From contig JAJDYI010000073.1 of assembly GCA_022825235.1 (NCBI GenBank), forward strand, positions 1 through 64,000: a DNA stretch of 64,000 nucleotides, in the 5' to 3' direction. The notes beneath the pieces are model-generated. The model saw only the letters and a list, made by a program, of their open reading frames with translations. It did not search any database and was not told the origin of the DNA. Each line of letters begins with the position of its first letter. Within the stretch, counting starts at the first letter, position 1. Source of the stretch: Alphaproteobacteria bacterium. GTDB lineage: Bacteria > Pseudomonadota > Alphaproteobacteria > TMED109. A program made the position numbers and the translations under genes. Positions 53,467-62,163 of the stretch are shown piece after piece.

Positions 53467-56400
53467 TCACGACCGGCTCCGAAGCGGATTCCACCAGCGC
53501 GCGGCTTTCGGCATCGCCTCATCTTCGGATAGTGGCTGCGACTTGCCGTTCAGATCGCCATCGGCCGGCAGAGTCGGACGCATCTCCGGCGAAGGTTCCT
53601 GACGGGCGAAGGGATCCTCAGGGCTCTTTGCCGCCCTGGCGTCATCGCCCGCCAAACCGGTGTCGGAGGGCACCTGAGCCGCCGCTCCGAACGGATCATC
53701 GGTGGCCGGCGACAGTTCCGGGCCCCCGGCGGCACCGACCTCCCGCGCGTCCTGGAGGACTCGCTCGTCGGACCCCCCGAACGGGTGAGTCGGTTCGGTA
53801 GCGAAGTTGGGGGCCTGCGCCTTTGCACCCGCCCCCGATCCTTCGAGCGCGGCTCCGAAGGGGTCCGGATTCTGGGCGGCTACCGCGAGATCGGCAGATT
53901 GCTCGGACTCTGACAGGTCCGTCGGCCCGGCCAAGGCATCGCCTGCTTCCGGCCCGGACTGCTCAAGCCGATCCGGTGCCTGGGCGTCGCCGCGCTTTGC
54001 CCGCAATCCCCTGCGCCTGCTGCCCCCGCGGGAGCCGCGACGCGTGCGCCGGCCGGAGCGGTCGCTGCGACTTGGAAGCAACGACTCCGACTGCGCCCCG
54101 AAGGGGGAATCTGCCGCCCCGTCCGGATAATCGCCGGCTTCGGCGAGGTCGGCGGGTGTATCCGGTGCTTCGGGCCTGTCGCCCGCAGCCCCTTCGCCGT
54201 CGTCCCGCAGCGCGGAGTCGATGCTGTCGGCCGAATCGGGACGGTCCTCGAGCATGTCCCGTGCGGCCCGTGCGCGCCGCGGGCGGTTGTCATCGGCGCC
54301 GTCGCTACGTCGCCCGTCCGGCGCTATCGACCGCGTCCGCCGGCTTCGCCCGCGCGGTTCGTCTGCAGCGGCCTCTTCGTCATAGGCGGAGAGCTCGGAA
54401 TCCGATCGCTTGCCTCTGGCGCGCGGTTCGTCGTCCAGCCCGTTCATGGTCTCGCTGCTTGCCGATGGCTGCGCAAGCCGCCGCCGGGGCCGCGGTTCCT
54501 CCGCGAACTCATCGTCATAGTCGGGGCGCGCGGGACCACGGGCGCGCCTGCCGCGCGGGCGGGGCCGGTCGGCCGCATCGTCCTCGACATCATGCCGCGA
54601 TTGCGCGCGCGACCGACGCCTGCGTGAACGAACGCCCTCCTCGAACTCGTCGTCGCCACCCCCGTCGCGTTCCACGTACCTCGACCGTTGACGTGGGCGT
54701 CGGCGGTTTTCTTCGGCGTCGTGGTCATCGTCATCGACCGCCCTGGTCCGGCCCTCGTAGCGGGATCGGTCATCGTCCGGGGCGTCATCGAGTTCCTCGC
54801 GCTCGAGGGTCCGACCGCGGCGATTCCGGGGCCCACGCCTCTCCTCCGTCTCGTCGTACCCGTTCCGGGCACTCGCTCGGGCGCGACGGGTCCTGGGGAG
54901 GCGGTCCCCGTCGCCCTCCTCGTCGTACTCGTCATCGGCCATCAGCGGCCGCCGCTCCATGACGTCGTCCACGGCATCGTCTTCGAAATCTGCGCGGGCG
55001 GCGGGGCGCCGGCGGCCGTTGCGCGAACGGCGTCGATCGTCGTCGGTGCTGCGGCGTGCGGACGCCCTGCCGTTCCGGCTTCGGGAACGCCGGTCCTCGT
55101 CGCCCTCGTCACCGCCGTCGTCGGCGTCCGCTGATCGGGCCCGCCTCGCCCTTGCCGGGCGTTCGTCGACAGCTTCGTCCTCCCGTGCGGCACCCCGACT
55201 CCGCGCGCCGCGGCGGCTCCGCTCGCCCTGCCTGGCGGTCCCGGCATCCGATTCGCCGGCCTGGGAGGGGCTGAGCGACACGGTGGCGCCATCTGCCCGG
55301 ATGACCTCGAGGAGGTAGTTGTCAACCATTGGCTCGGTCGTCGCGAGAATCTCGATTCGTACCTCGAACTGCGTTTCGAGCTGGTGTACGGAGCGCCACA
55401 TGGTCTCGGAAAGGTGTTGGGCGCAAGCAGGCGGGACCGACACCCTGAACCGGCATCCGCGATAGTTCGCGACCTCGCATTCCAACGCCCGGATCACCAT
55501 CAGCGCGTGGGCTTCGGGCCGGTAGATCCATCCGTGGCCCTGGCAGTTGGCGCACGGCTCGTGCTGCGTATCGTGGATGCTGGCACGGAGTCGCTGGCGC
55601 GACATCTCGATCAGGCCGAATTCCGACATGCGGCCGACGTGGGTGCGGGCGCGATCGTGCTTCAAGGCCTCCTTGAGGCGTTGCTCGACCTGGTCGTTGT
55701 TGCGTCGCCGTTCCATCCCGATGAAGTCGATGACGATCAGCCCGGCCAAATCCCGGAGCCGGAATTGCCGGGCAAGTTCGTCAACCGCTTCCAGATTGGT
55801 CTTGAGCGCCGTTTCCTCGATGTGCCGTTCACGGATGGCGCGGCCCGAGTTGATGTCAACGGTGACCAGAGCCTCGGTCTGGGCGATGACCATCGACCCG
55901 CCGGAGGGCAGCCGCACCTCCGGCCGATGGACGCTGGCCAGCGGTCGTTCGATTGCGTAGGAGTGAAAGAACGGCAGGTCGCCCCGGTACAGCTTGACGT
56001 GTCGCGCCTTCGACGGTGACAGGGTCTTCGTGATCTCCTTGGCTCGTCGGTAGGCTCCCTCGCCGGCGACGATGACCTCGTCCACGTCGGACTGAAACAT
56101 GTCGCGCACCGCCCGCTTGACCAGGTCGTTTTCCTTGTGAACCAGTGACGCGCCGACCGAATTGAGGGTCCGCTCCCGGATGTCGGACCAAAGCGAGACG
56201 ACGTAGTCAAAGTCACGGCGGATTTCCGCCCGGGTGCGGCCCTTGGCGACGGTGCGCAGTATCACCGACATGCCGTCCGCCACCTCAAGCTCCTTCACGA
56301 CCTTCCGAAGGCGCTTGCGGTCGTCGGGGCTGCCGATCTTTCGGCTGACGCCGCCACTGTGGGGCGTGTTCGGCATAAGCACCGTGTACCGCCCAGGCAA

Positions 56401-56997
56401 CGAGATATAGCTCGAAAACACGGCACCCTTGGTGCCTCGCTGTTCCTTCGTCGCCTGAACCAGAATCAGCTGCCCATTGCGAATGACTTCCTGGATCCGG
56501 TAGTTCCGGTACAGTTCCGCCCGGCGCTGCTTTTCCGAACGCCTGCGGCTGACGCGCCGCCGCGGACGCCCGCCGCGGCTGTCCCCGTTGGCGACCTGCT
56601 CGTCGTCCTCGTCGGCTCGGTCGGCCGCCAGTTCGTCGGCCGGTTCCCCGGCATCGATGTCGTCGTCGCCATCGTCATCCAGCTCGTCTGCCTCGGCCTC
56701 CTGGCGGGCAAGTTCGCTGTCGCGAGCAACGATCGCCTCCCGGTCGGCGACGGGGATCTGGAAGTAGTCCGGGTGTATTTCCGTGAAGCTGAGAAATCCG
56801 TGCTTCTCGTGCCCGTAGTCGACAAAGGCCGCTTGCAGCGACGCCTCGACGCGAACCACCTTCGCGAGGTAGATGTTGCCCTTGATCTGCGGGCGCGAGG
56901 CGAGTGCTACATCGTAATCCTCTAGTTGGGCTCCATCAGCAACGACGACGCGCGTCTCTTCGGGACGCGCGGCGTCGATCAGCATTCGTTTGGACAT
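53467..56997 (-). CDS. rne: Ribonuclease E with a long low-complexity C-terminal tail
   Basis: About 1,176 residues. The N-terminus MSKRMLIDAARPEETRVVV leads into the S1 domain, which here is interrupted by an acidic and basic insert at about 115-170 (many Asp, Glu, then Arg). The RNase H/DNase I-like catalytic region has SVHRPEVRLPSGGSMVI, VDINSGRA and LIVIDFIGMERRRNNDQVE with the catalytic Asp residues, and the zinc-link Cys pair is in EPCANCQGHGW. From about residue 590 the protein is an extended chain of Arg/Asp/Glu/Ser-rich sequence, normally the degradosome scaffold. The start at 56997 is preferred over 57030. It is divergent from amiC as in related genomes. Confidence 0.93.
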   Translation of the reverse strand: MSKRMLIDAARPEETRVVVADGAQLEDYDVALASRPQIKGNIYLAKVVRVEASLQAAFVDYGHEKHGFLSFTEIHPDYFQIPVADREAIVARDSELARQEAEADELDDDGDDDIDAGEPADELAADRADEDDEQVANGDSRGGRPRRRVSRRRSEKQRRAELYRNYRIQEVIRNGQLILVQATKEQRGTKGAVFSSYISLPGRYTVLMPNTPHSGGVSRKIGSPDDRKRLRKVVKELEVADGMSVILRTVAKGRTRAEIRRDFDYVVSLWSDIRERTLNSVGASLVHKENDLVKRAVRDMFQSDVDEVIVAGEGAYRRAKEITKTLSPSKARHVKLYRGDLPFFHSYAIERPLASVHRPEVRLPSGGSMVIAQTEALVTVDINSGRAIRERHIEETALKTNLEAVDELARQFRLRDLAGLIVIDFIGMERRRNNDQVEQRLKEALKHDRARTHVGRMSEFGLIEMSRQRLRASIHDTQHEPCANCQGHGWIYRPEAHALMVIRALECEVANYRGCRFRVSVPPACAQHLSETMWRSVHQLETQFEVRIEILATTEPMVDNYLLEVIRADGATVSLSPSQAGESDAGTARQGERSRRGARSRGAAREDEAVDERPARARRARSADADDGGDEGDEDRRSRSRNGRASARRSTDDDRRRSRNGRRRPAARADFEDDAVDDVMERRPLMADDEYDEEGDGDRLPRTRRARASARNGYDETEERRGPRNRRGRTLEREELDDAPDDDRSRYEGRTRAVDDDDHDAEENRRRPRQRSRYVERDGGGDDEFEEGVRSRRRRSRAQSRHDVEDDAADRPRPRGRRARGPARPDYDDEFAEEPRPRRRLAQPSASSETMNGLDDEPRARGKRSDSELSAYDEEAAADEPRGRSRRTRSIAPDGRRSDGADDNRPRRARAARDMLEDRPDSADSIDSALRDDGEGAAGDRPEAPDTPADLAEAGDYPDGAADSPFGAQSESLLPSRSDRSGRRTRRGSRGGSRRRGLRAKRGDAQAPDRLEQSGPEAGDALAGPTDLSESEQSADLAVAAQNPDPFGAALEGSGAGAKAQAPNFATEPTHPFGGSDERVLQDAREVGAAGGPELSPATDDPFGAAAQVPSDTGLAGDDARAAKSPEDPFARQEPSPEMRPTLPADGDLNGKSQPLSEDEAMPKAARWWNPLRSRS

Positions 56998-57422
56998 GAA
57001 AACTCCAGGTGGGCGCGTGAGCCCTCGCATGGCGAGCGGGGCCAGCAGCCGTGAGATATCGTGAACCCGGGCAGGGTTCGGCCCGCCCGTGCGCGTTGAA
57101 CAGTGTGCCGATGCTCGAGGTCACCGCGCCGTCCAGGTTCGATTTGGCGGTGCAGCGCGCCATCGTTGCGATATGATTCAGCACGAGCTAGGACATTGAA
57201 GGTCGACGGCCGTGTTAAGAGGGCCGCCCTTAGGTAAAGTCTTTCCGAGCAGCGCCGTGCGCCACGTGGTCGCGCGATCTTGGCACTGTCTGATATGCAC
57301 ATAGAGTCTCGCATATTTTGCAGTTTTTCGCAAGTTTGATATTCCGATGAGGCCTTCACATTGGAACAAACAGGGGAAATAAAAGCATATAGCCACAGTC
57401 CTCCGCGCACTGTTGGACGCGG
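56998..57422. other. Divergent promoter region of rne and amiC
   Basis: About 425 bases, AT-rich between 57295 and 57400. The amiC side has TTGCAG near 57318 and AT-rich sequence downstream, but spacing to a good -10 is poor. The rne leader is long (over 100 bases) and includes a near-palindrome around 57217-57232. RNase E mRNA leaders commonly mediate feedback control by the enzyme; whether this one does is not shown. Confidence 0.45.
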
Positions 57423-58571
57423 GTGGTCGACTGGGACTTGATGGCGCGGCAAGGACCCTGTTGGGCGCCGCCGTGGGCGAGTGTCACCATTCTCGGCGTC
57501 GTGACCATTGGCGCGCTGATGTCGGCGGGCGCCGCAACCGGCGCTACGGTGGAAGGCATCCGCATAGGGCTCCCCGACAGCGCGGTGACGCGGGTCGTCG
57601 TCGACTTGTCGGCGCCCGCCACCTACAAGACCTTCGTCCTCCAGGACCCCAGCCGTCTGGTCGTCGACGTGTCGGCCGAACTCGGCGAACTGGGCTCGGT
57701 CCCGGCCACGGGTGCAGTGCAGCGGATTCGCGTCGGTCTGCGTGAAGGGCGGGTGACGCGCCTGGTGTTCGATACTGCGGGCACCTTTCAGCTGGACCGG
57801 CACTTCACGCTTCCTCCGGGCAACGGCCGGCCGGACCGGATCGTCCTTGATCTGAGGGGCGGCCTGGCGGCGCCTCGGGCCCGCGACACGCCGTTCACCG
57901 TCATCGTCGATGCGGGCCACGGCGGGAAGGACCCCGGCGCGATGCGGGGTTCGTTGCAAGAAAAGAGCCTGACGCTCGCGGCCGCGAAGGAGCTGCGAGA
58001 GATCCTGCGGAGGCGGAAATACCGGGTCGTGCTCACCCGCGAAACCGACGTGTACATCCCCCTCCGACGACGGGTGGACATTTCGGTCCAGGCGGGGGGC
58101 GATCTGTTCATTTCATTGCATGCCGACGCAGTCGAACGCCCCCACACCCGGGGACTGAGTGCGTACACCCTGTCCGACAAGGCATCGGACCGACTGGCTG
58201 CAAAACTTGCGAGCGATGCGGATGCAGTCGACGCCGAGTTGGATGTCGCGAACTTCGAAACGTACGATGAGCAGGTCCAGAGCACGATGATCGAATTGAC
58301 GCGTACCGGAACGCGTAATCTCTCAGCGCAGTTCGCCGAATCGCTGGTCGTATCGCTCGGGGAACGCGGCATCGGTCTCCTTCGGCGGCCCCACCGGCAG
58401 GCGAATTTCGCCGTGCTGCGCGGTTTTCACATACCGTCGGTGTTGATCGAGATGGGATTCGTATCCAATGCGAAGGACGCAAAGCTCCTCTCCAGCGCCA
58501 AGTACCGGCGCCAGCTGATGACCGCCATCGCCGACTATGTCGATGAGTATTTCAAGACACGGGGATTCTGA
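57423..58571 (+). CDS. amiC: N-acetylmuramoyl-L-alanine amidase (AmiC type)
   Basis: A 382-residue exported peptidoglycan amidase used in cell separation. After a hydrophobic export segment comes an AMIN domain (about 43-150; RIGLPDSAVTRVVVDLS) for localisation, then an Amidase_3 zinc domain from about 155. Zinc ligands and catalytic Glu are in DAGHGGKDPGA, QEKSLTLAAAKEL, FISLHADA and VLIEMGFVSN. The GTG at 57423 or ATG at 57441 are both possible. The usual downstream neighbour in related genomes, a class A penicillin-binding protein, is missing; an AT-richer insert follows. Confidence 0.94.
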   Translation: MVDWDLMARQGPCWAPPWASVTILGVVTIGALMSAGAATGATVEGIRIGLPDSAVTRVVVDLSAPATYKTFVLQDPSRLVVDVSAELGELGSVPATGAVQRIRVGLREGRVTRLVFDTAGTFQLDRHFTLPPGNGRPDRIVLDLRGGLAAPRARDTPFTVIVDAGHGGKDPGAMRGSLQEKSLTLAAAKELREILRRRKYRVVLTRETDVYIPLRRRVDISVQAGGDLFISLHADAVERPHTRGLSAYTLSDKASDRLAAKLASDADAVDAELDVANFETYDEQVQSTMIELTRTGTRNLSAQFAESLVVSLGERGIGLLRRPHRQANFAVLRGFHIPSVLIEMGFVSNAKDAKLLSSAKYRRQLMTAIADYVDEYFKTRGF

Positions 58572-58851
58572 GTAGCGGCTCAACATCAGGGTTGACCAGG
58601 CTGAAGCGTGCTCCCCGTCTGCGTTGGGAAACGTCGATTGGATTCGTAGCCGCCAGGGTTGTTGGCTCGGTGAAAACGCGATGCCTTCCCGTTGATCCGG
58701 TGTATTGGTCAAGCCGCTCTGCACGACGAAGCCGCCCGATACGCCTCGGCATGGCCGTGCCGCTCAGCGCCACCGGAGAAGTAACGGCGCCGGCAAGCGG
58801 ATGAACCAGCCGGAGCGCGACTTCTCTTCCCAGATACTCCGCCCTGCAAAT

Positions 58852-58955
58852 TTGCGCTAAAGCCTCGGATGCGCGCAATATGCAAGAATGGAAGCCATTA
58901 TTGCTGCGCGGATAGTTTATTATTGCGCATAAGCCTGTTATATTGCGCGTATACT
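58852..58955 (+). promoter_or_regulatory. Repeated TATTGCGC operator-like motifs and promoter of the Fic gene
   Basis: TATTGCGC occurs directly at 58921-58928 and 58941-58948, exactly 20 bases (two helical turns) apart, and inverted (GCGCAATA) at 58873-58880; a partial TTGCGC lies at 58852-58857. A TATACT element at 58950-58955 resembles a -10 box and lies 25 bases before the GTG start. The repeats overlap the likely promoter, so they could bind a repressor, possibly the winged-helix part of the Fic protein itself. Confidence 0.55.
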
Positions 58956-58980
58956 TCGGCAGCTCATCCGGAATCGCATC

Positions 58981-60381
58981 GTGGCGCGACGCATTCGTGA
59001 AGAAGACCTTCGGGCAATCGAAGAAGTGGTGGGACAACGGCCTGACGGCATGACCACGTCAGGGATCATGGACGCACTGCAGGCAGGCCCGCCACGTCGG
59101 ACCTTGCAATACCGTTTGAAGGCACTGTTCGACGCCAAGCGCTTGATACGGGACGGGTCTGGTCGCTGGGCGCGCTACCGCTTGCCCAAAGATGTCTCAT
59201 TGTCGACTCAGACGGATGCTGGACTCCCGAGAGTCACTACGCCCCTCACGACACCGATTCCGCTGTCAAAGTCAGGTAAAGAGATTCGTGACTATGTCCG
59301 ACGGCCTGTCGTAGCCCGTGAACCCGCTGGCTACGACCGGAACTTCCTGGATCGCTATCTCTCGAACGTGACCTTCTATCTCTCTGAAATGGAGAGGGTA
59401 GGGCTAAACGAGTACGGCGAGACCGAAATCGTTCGACAACCTGCGGGTACCTATGCAAAGCGGGTGTTGAACCGGTTGCTGATCGACCTGTCGTGGAACT
59501 CGAGCCGCCTGGAGGGCAATACCTATTCCCTGCTCGACACCAAACGCCTGATCGAACTCGGTGAGGAGGCGGAAGGCAAAGACCGGCGCGAAGCGCAGAT
59601 GATTCTCAACCACAAGGAAGCCATCGAGATTCTGATCGACGGCGCAGAGGGCATTGGCTTCAACCGCCACACCATCCTCAATCTGCACGCCGCGCTGGCA
59701 GACAACCTCCTTCCCGATCCCGAGGCGCCCGGTCGGCTTCGGCGCGCCAGCGTGGGCATCGAGGGTTCGGTCTTTCATCCATTGGAAATTCCGCACCTCA
59801 TCGAGGAATGCTTCGATCGGACCTTGACCAAGGCTTCACAGATCGAGAATCCATTCGAACAGGCAATGTTCGCGCTGGTGCAACTGCCGTATCTGCAACC
59901 TTTCGACGACGTGAACAAGCGGGTCTCCAGACTTGCGGCGAACATTCCGCTCATCAGGGCAAATCTGTCGCCTCTGTCCTTCGAGGAGGTGCCACGGGAG
60001 CTCTATACGGAAGCGATTCTCGGCGTGTACGAGCTCAATCGCACGGAACTATTGCGCGATGTCTTCGTTTGGGCGTACAGGCGGTCTGCGGCGCGGTACG
60101 CCGCAGTGCGGATGTCGCTCGGCGAGCCGGATCCCTTCCGGATGATTCATCGGACGGCGATCCGCCAGCTCATAGGCGAGATCATCCGAGCGGGCTTGGA
60201 CAACACAACGGCGATCACACACATCGGCGCGTGGACTGCAAAGCACATCGAGGATGCAGACGGCGCACGGTTCCGTGAAGTTGTCGAGCGGGAACTGCTG
60301 AGCCTTCACGAAGGGAACTTCTCGCGCTACAGGGTCACGCCTTCCGAATTTGCCGCGTGGCAGTCGGTGTGGGGTGCGTAG
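58981..60381 (+). CDS. Winged-helix/Fic domain protein with Gln in place of the catalytic His
   Basis: A 466-residue protein. Residues 1-70 look like a winged helix-turn-helix (EVVGQRPDGMTTSGIMDAL; TLQYRLKALFDAKRLIRDG). A helical region and the inhibitory motif SSRLEGN (S-x-x-x-E-G type, near residue 175) follow. The Fic core motif is at 306-317: QPFDDVNKRVSR instead of HPFxxGNGRxxR. The first residue, normally the catalytic His, is Gln306 (codon CAA at 59896). Fic proteins usually transfer AMP to target proteins. A Fic subgroup with the DVNKR form is known to me, and Gln may be natural within it, but I cannot confirm this. The GTG start has a weak binding site. It is not clearly paired with an antitoxin gene; the inhibitory motif is internal. 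Confidence 0.85.
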   Translation: MARRIREEDLRAIEEVVGQRPDGMTTSGIMDALQAGPPRRTLQYRLKALFDAKRLIRDGSGRWARYRLPKDVSLSTQTDAGLPRVTTPLTTPIPLSKSGKEIRDYVRRPVVAREPAGYDRNFLDRYLSNVTFYLSEMERVGLNEYGETEIVRQPAGTYAKRVLNRLLIDLSWNSSRLEGNTYSLLDTKRLIELGEEAEGKDRREAQMILNHKEAIEILIDGAEGIGFNRHTILNLHAALADNLLPDPEAPGRLRRASVGIEGSVFHPLEIPHLIEECFDRTLTKASQIENPFEQAMFALVQLPYLQPFDDVNKRVSRLAANIPLIRANLSPLSFEEVPRELYTEAILGVYELNRTELLRDVFVWAYRRSAARYAAVRMSLGEPDPFRMIHRTAIRQLIGEIIRAGLDNTTAITHIGAWTAKHIEDADGARFREVVERELLSLHEGNFSRYRVTPSEFAAWQSVWGA

Positions 60382-60669
60382 GGGTTGTTTGGCATGACGC
60401 CTGCTTGTTCCTGAGTGGAGCCGCCGTACGAGTTCTGCGGTAATCGGCGTGGCATGCCGAGTGTTCATTGGTACGCTGGTTAGGTCGATACGCGAACAGT
60501 TGCCTCCCGGCAGTAAATCCGGCTCGCCACCCGCCCAGCCCTAAATTTAATTTGCCAACACGGATGTCGGCGCATGGTGGGCTTGGGCTTGTCCCCAACG
60601 GTGAGCGCAAATCCGCTGCAAACTAAGGATTGTCATGGGCCACCAACCTGCCTGACCCTGCAAACAACT

Positions 60670-61350
60670 TTAGCTGTGCTCATTCAATAGTTTTGCGATC
60701 AATTTTGCATGGAGGTGTTTCATTTTTACAATCTCGCTTAGAAAGAACTCAACGTTATCATCGCAATCATTCTTCCTGGATGTAACAATTTCATCGTAGT
60801 CAATTTCCAGCAACTTGCAGAACTCTCGTCCAGTCATAGCCTCACGAAGAGAAATTTTCTTCTTGAATCCTTCCCAGATTGCAGATCTTTCATCTTGGTT
60901 AAATGCACAGAAATGCGATTCGAAACGATATGGGATATGCGGCGCGTTATGTTCAATGAACGCATGCATCGCCCGCCGTTCCGCACTTGCCTTCTTCGTG
61001 TCAAATACGTGACCGTCTTTCAATTCAACAATATGGCACTTCTGTACACCTTTGCGCCTTTTGAACACCATAAAGTCTGGTTCAGACCCGGGGAACTCCA
61101 ACGTTGTTGATTTCTTGATTTGAGACTTTTGCGCCAGCAGAACGCCCTCGGGCATGATCTCGGTTTCTAGAAACGCATCTAAGTCGTCAATAACATCGAC
61201 CCGGTCAGTAATCATGCGCTGCAACTCATTGCCAGCGGCAATTACGGCAGACTGAATTTTGCTCGCTAGTGCGCCTATTTCGGCGTCACCGAAAAGCCGT
61301 TCGTACGATCCAGAAACGTTCTTGGGCCTAGCTGCCCGAATTCGAGCCAC
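60670..61350 (-). CDS. Putative type II restriction endonuclease, PD-(D/E)xK type
   Basis: A 226-residue protein whose AT-rich coding sequence differs from its surroundings. A nuclease-like core is suggested by Pro91-Asp92 in SEPDFMVFKRRK and Glu109-x-Lys111 in HIVELKDGH, the normal spacing of a PD-(D/E)xK site. The remaining sequence is Lys/Glu-rich and helical. It begins 4 bases after the methyltransferase stop, so the two are one operon with the methylase first. Recognition sequence unknown. The function rests on this context plus the motif, with no family recognised by name. Confidence 0.68.
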   Translation of the reverse strand: MARIRAARPKNVSGSYERLFGDAEIGALASKIQSAVIAAGNELQRMITDRVDVIDDLDAFLETEIMPEGVLLAQKSQIKKSTTLEFPGSEPDFMVFKRRKGVQKCHIVELKDGHVFDTKKASAERRAMHAFIEHNAPHIPYRFESHFCAFNQDERSAIWEGFKKKISLREAMTGREFCKLLEIDYDEIVTSRKNDCDDNVEFFLSEIVKMKHLHAKLIAKLLNEHS

Positions 61351-61354
61351 CCAC

Positions 61355-62113
61355 CTATCCCTCTAAGTCACAACCTAAGAATGTCCTCCTCCGATTGATT
61401 GCCGCATCCAAGACCGAGAACGACCCTGCCGCTGGATCAATCACATAATCGCCCTCGTTGCTGACTGCTGTCATAAGCTCACCTTGAAGATCAACAGGCT
61501 TCGCATGAGGGTGATCGCGCTTCTTTGTGGCGGGTTCCGATATTACGTCAGTGAGATTATGTATCTTCCAAACCCCTTTAGCCTTACGTGGTTGCTTCTG
61601 CAAAACAACGCAGTATTCGGCACGCCGCCTGGTCCGGTAGCCCATTCCTGTCGTTCCCTTGTCCCAAGTGACAAGATCAACAATGTCGAGATTGGTCCCA
61701 TCAAACCATTCTCGGACGCCTTGGCACAGATGAAATTTGTCAACCCACAAAAACAAATGGCCAGATGGAATAAGTGTGCGATCAATCCCGATCATAAATT
61801 TCTTAATTAAATCCATCGTCATCTGTTGCAGAACAAAACGGCGCTTGCCACGAGTTTGACCTTCATTCCCATAGGCGAGCTTGTCTAGAACTCCCCGATA
61901 CTGTGGGTCGAAAAACGCTACCGGGACGGAATCTCCAGGAAGCATGGAAAGAAATTTGATCCCATCCATCTTTAGACGCGTGTTTGGCAGTATTTCCTTA
62001 GGCAGGTCTAGCGGCGGAGCTTGGACAGTCCTGATCCCCGAAAAGACCGATGCTCTGAGTGGGTCCGTGGTGGCGGGAACCGGACGGTTTAGCTTCCGCG
62101 GCTTTCTCGACAT
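61355..62113 (-). CDS. DNA adenine/cytosine-N4 methyltransferase (beta-class order)
   Basis: A 252-residue enzyme. The catalytic motif IV reads DPQY (69-72) in VAFFDPQYRGVLDK, where DPPY is common. Motif X appears as HAKPVDLQ (about 203-210) and motif I as VIDPAAGSFSVLDAA (224-238), so the order IV, X, I places it in the beta class. It should protect host DNA against the nuclease encoded directly downstream. Its own GC is low. A 5'-end ATG at 62113 is plausible; no strong binding site is visible. Confidence 0.8.
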   Translation of the reverse strand: MSRKPRKLNRPVPATTDPLRASVFSGIRTVQAPPLDLPKEILPNTRLKMDGIKFLSMLPGDSVPVAFFDPQYRGVLDKLAYGNEGQTRGKRRFVLQQMTMDLIKKFMIGIDRTLIPSGHLFLWVDKFHLCQGVREWFDGTNLDIVDLVTWDKGTTGMGYRTRRRAEYCVVLQKQPRKAKGVWKIHNLTDVISEPATKKRDHPHAKPVDLQGELMTAVSNEGDYVIDPAAGSFSVLDAAINRRRTFLGCDLEG

Positions 62114-62163
62114 TGATCAGCCCCAATCGATTAGTCCAAGCGCAATGTTAGCGCGCAACGGGT

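Noticed and set aside
53823-54962. 379-codon plus-strand open frame opposite the rne tail
   Set aside because: The GC-rich charged tail of rne leaves several frames open on both strands; this translation is Arg/Pro-rich and has no start signal.
58572-58850. Possible attL copy of the tRNA-Glu 3' end on the amiC side of the island
   Set aside because: Read for the T-arm and acceptor sequence in both orientations; no convincing match was seen.
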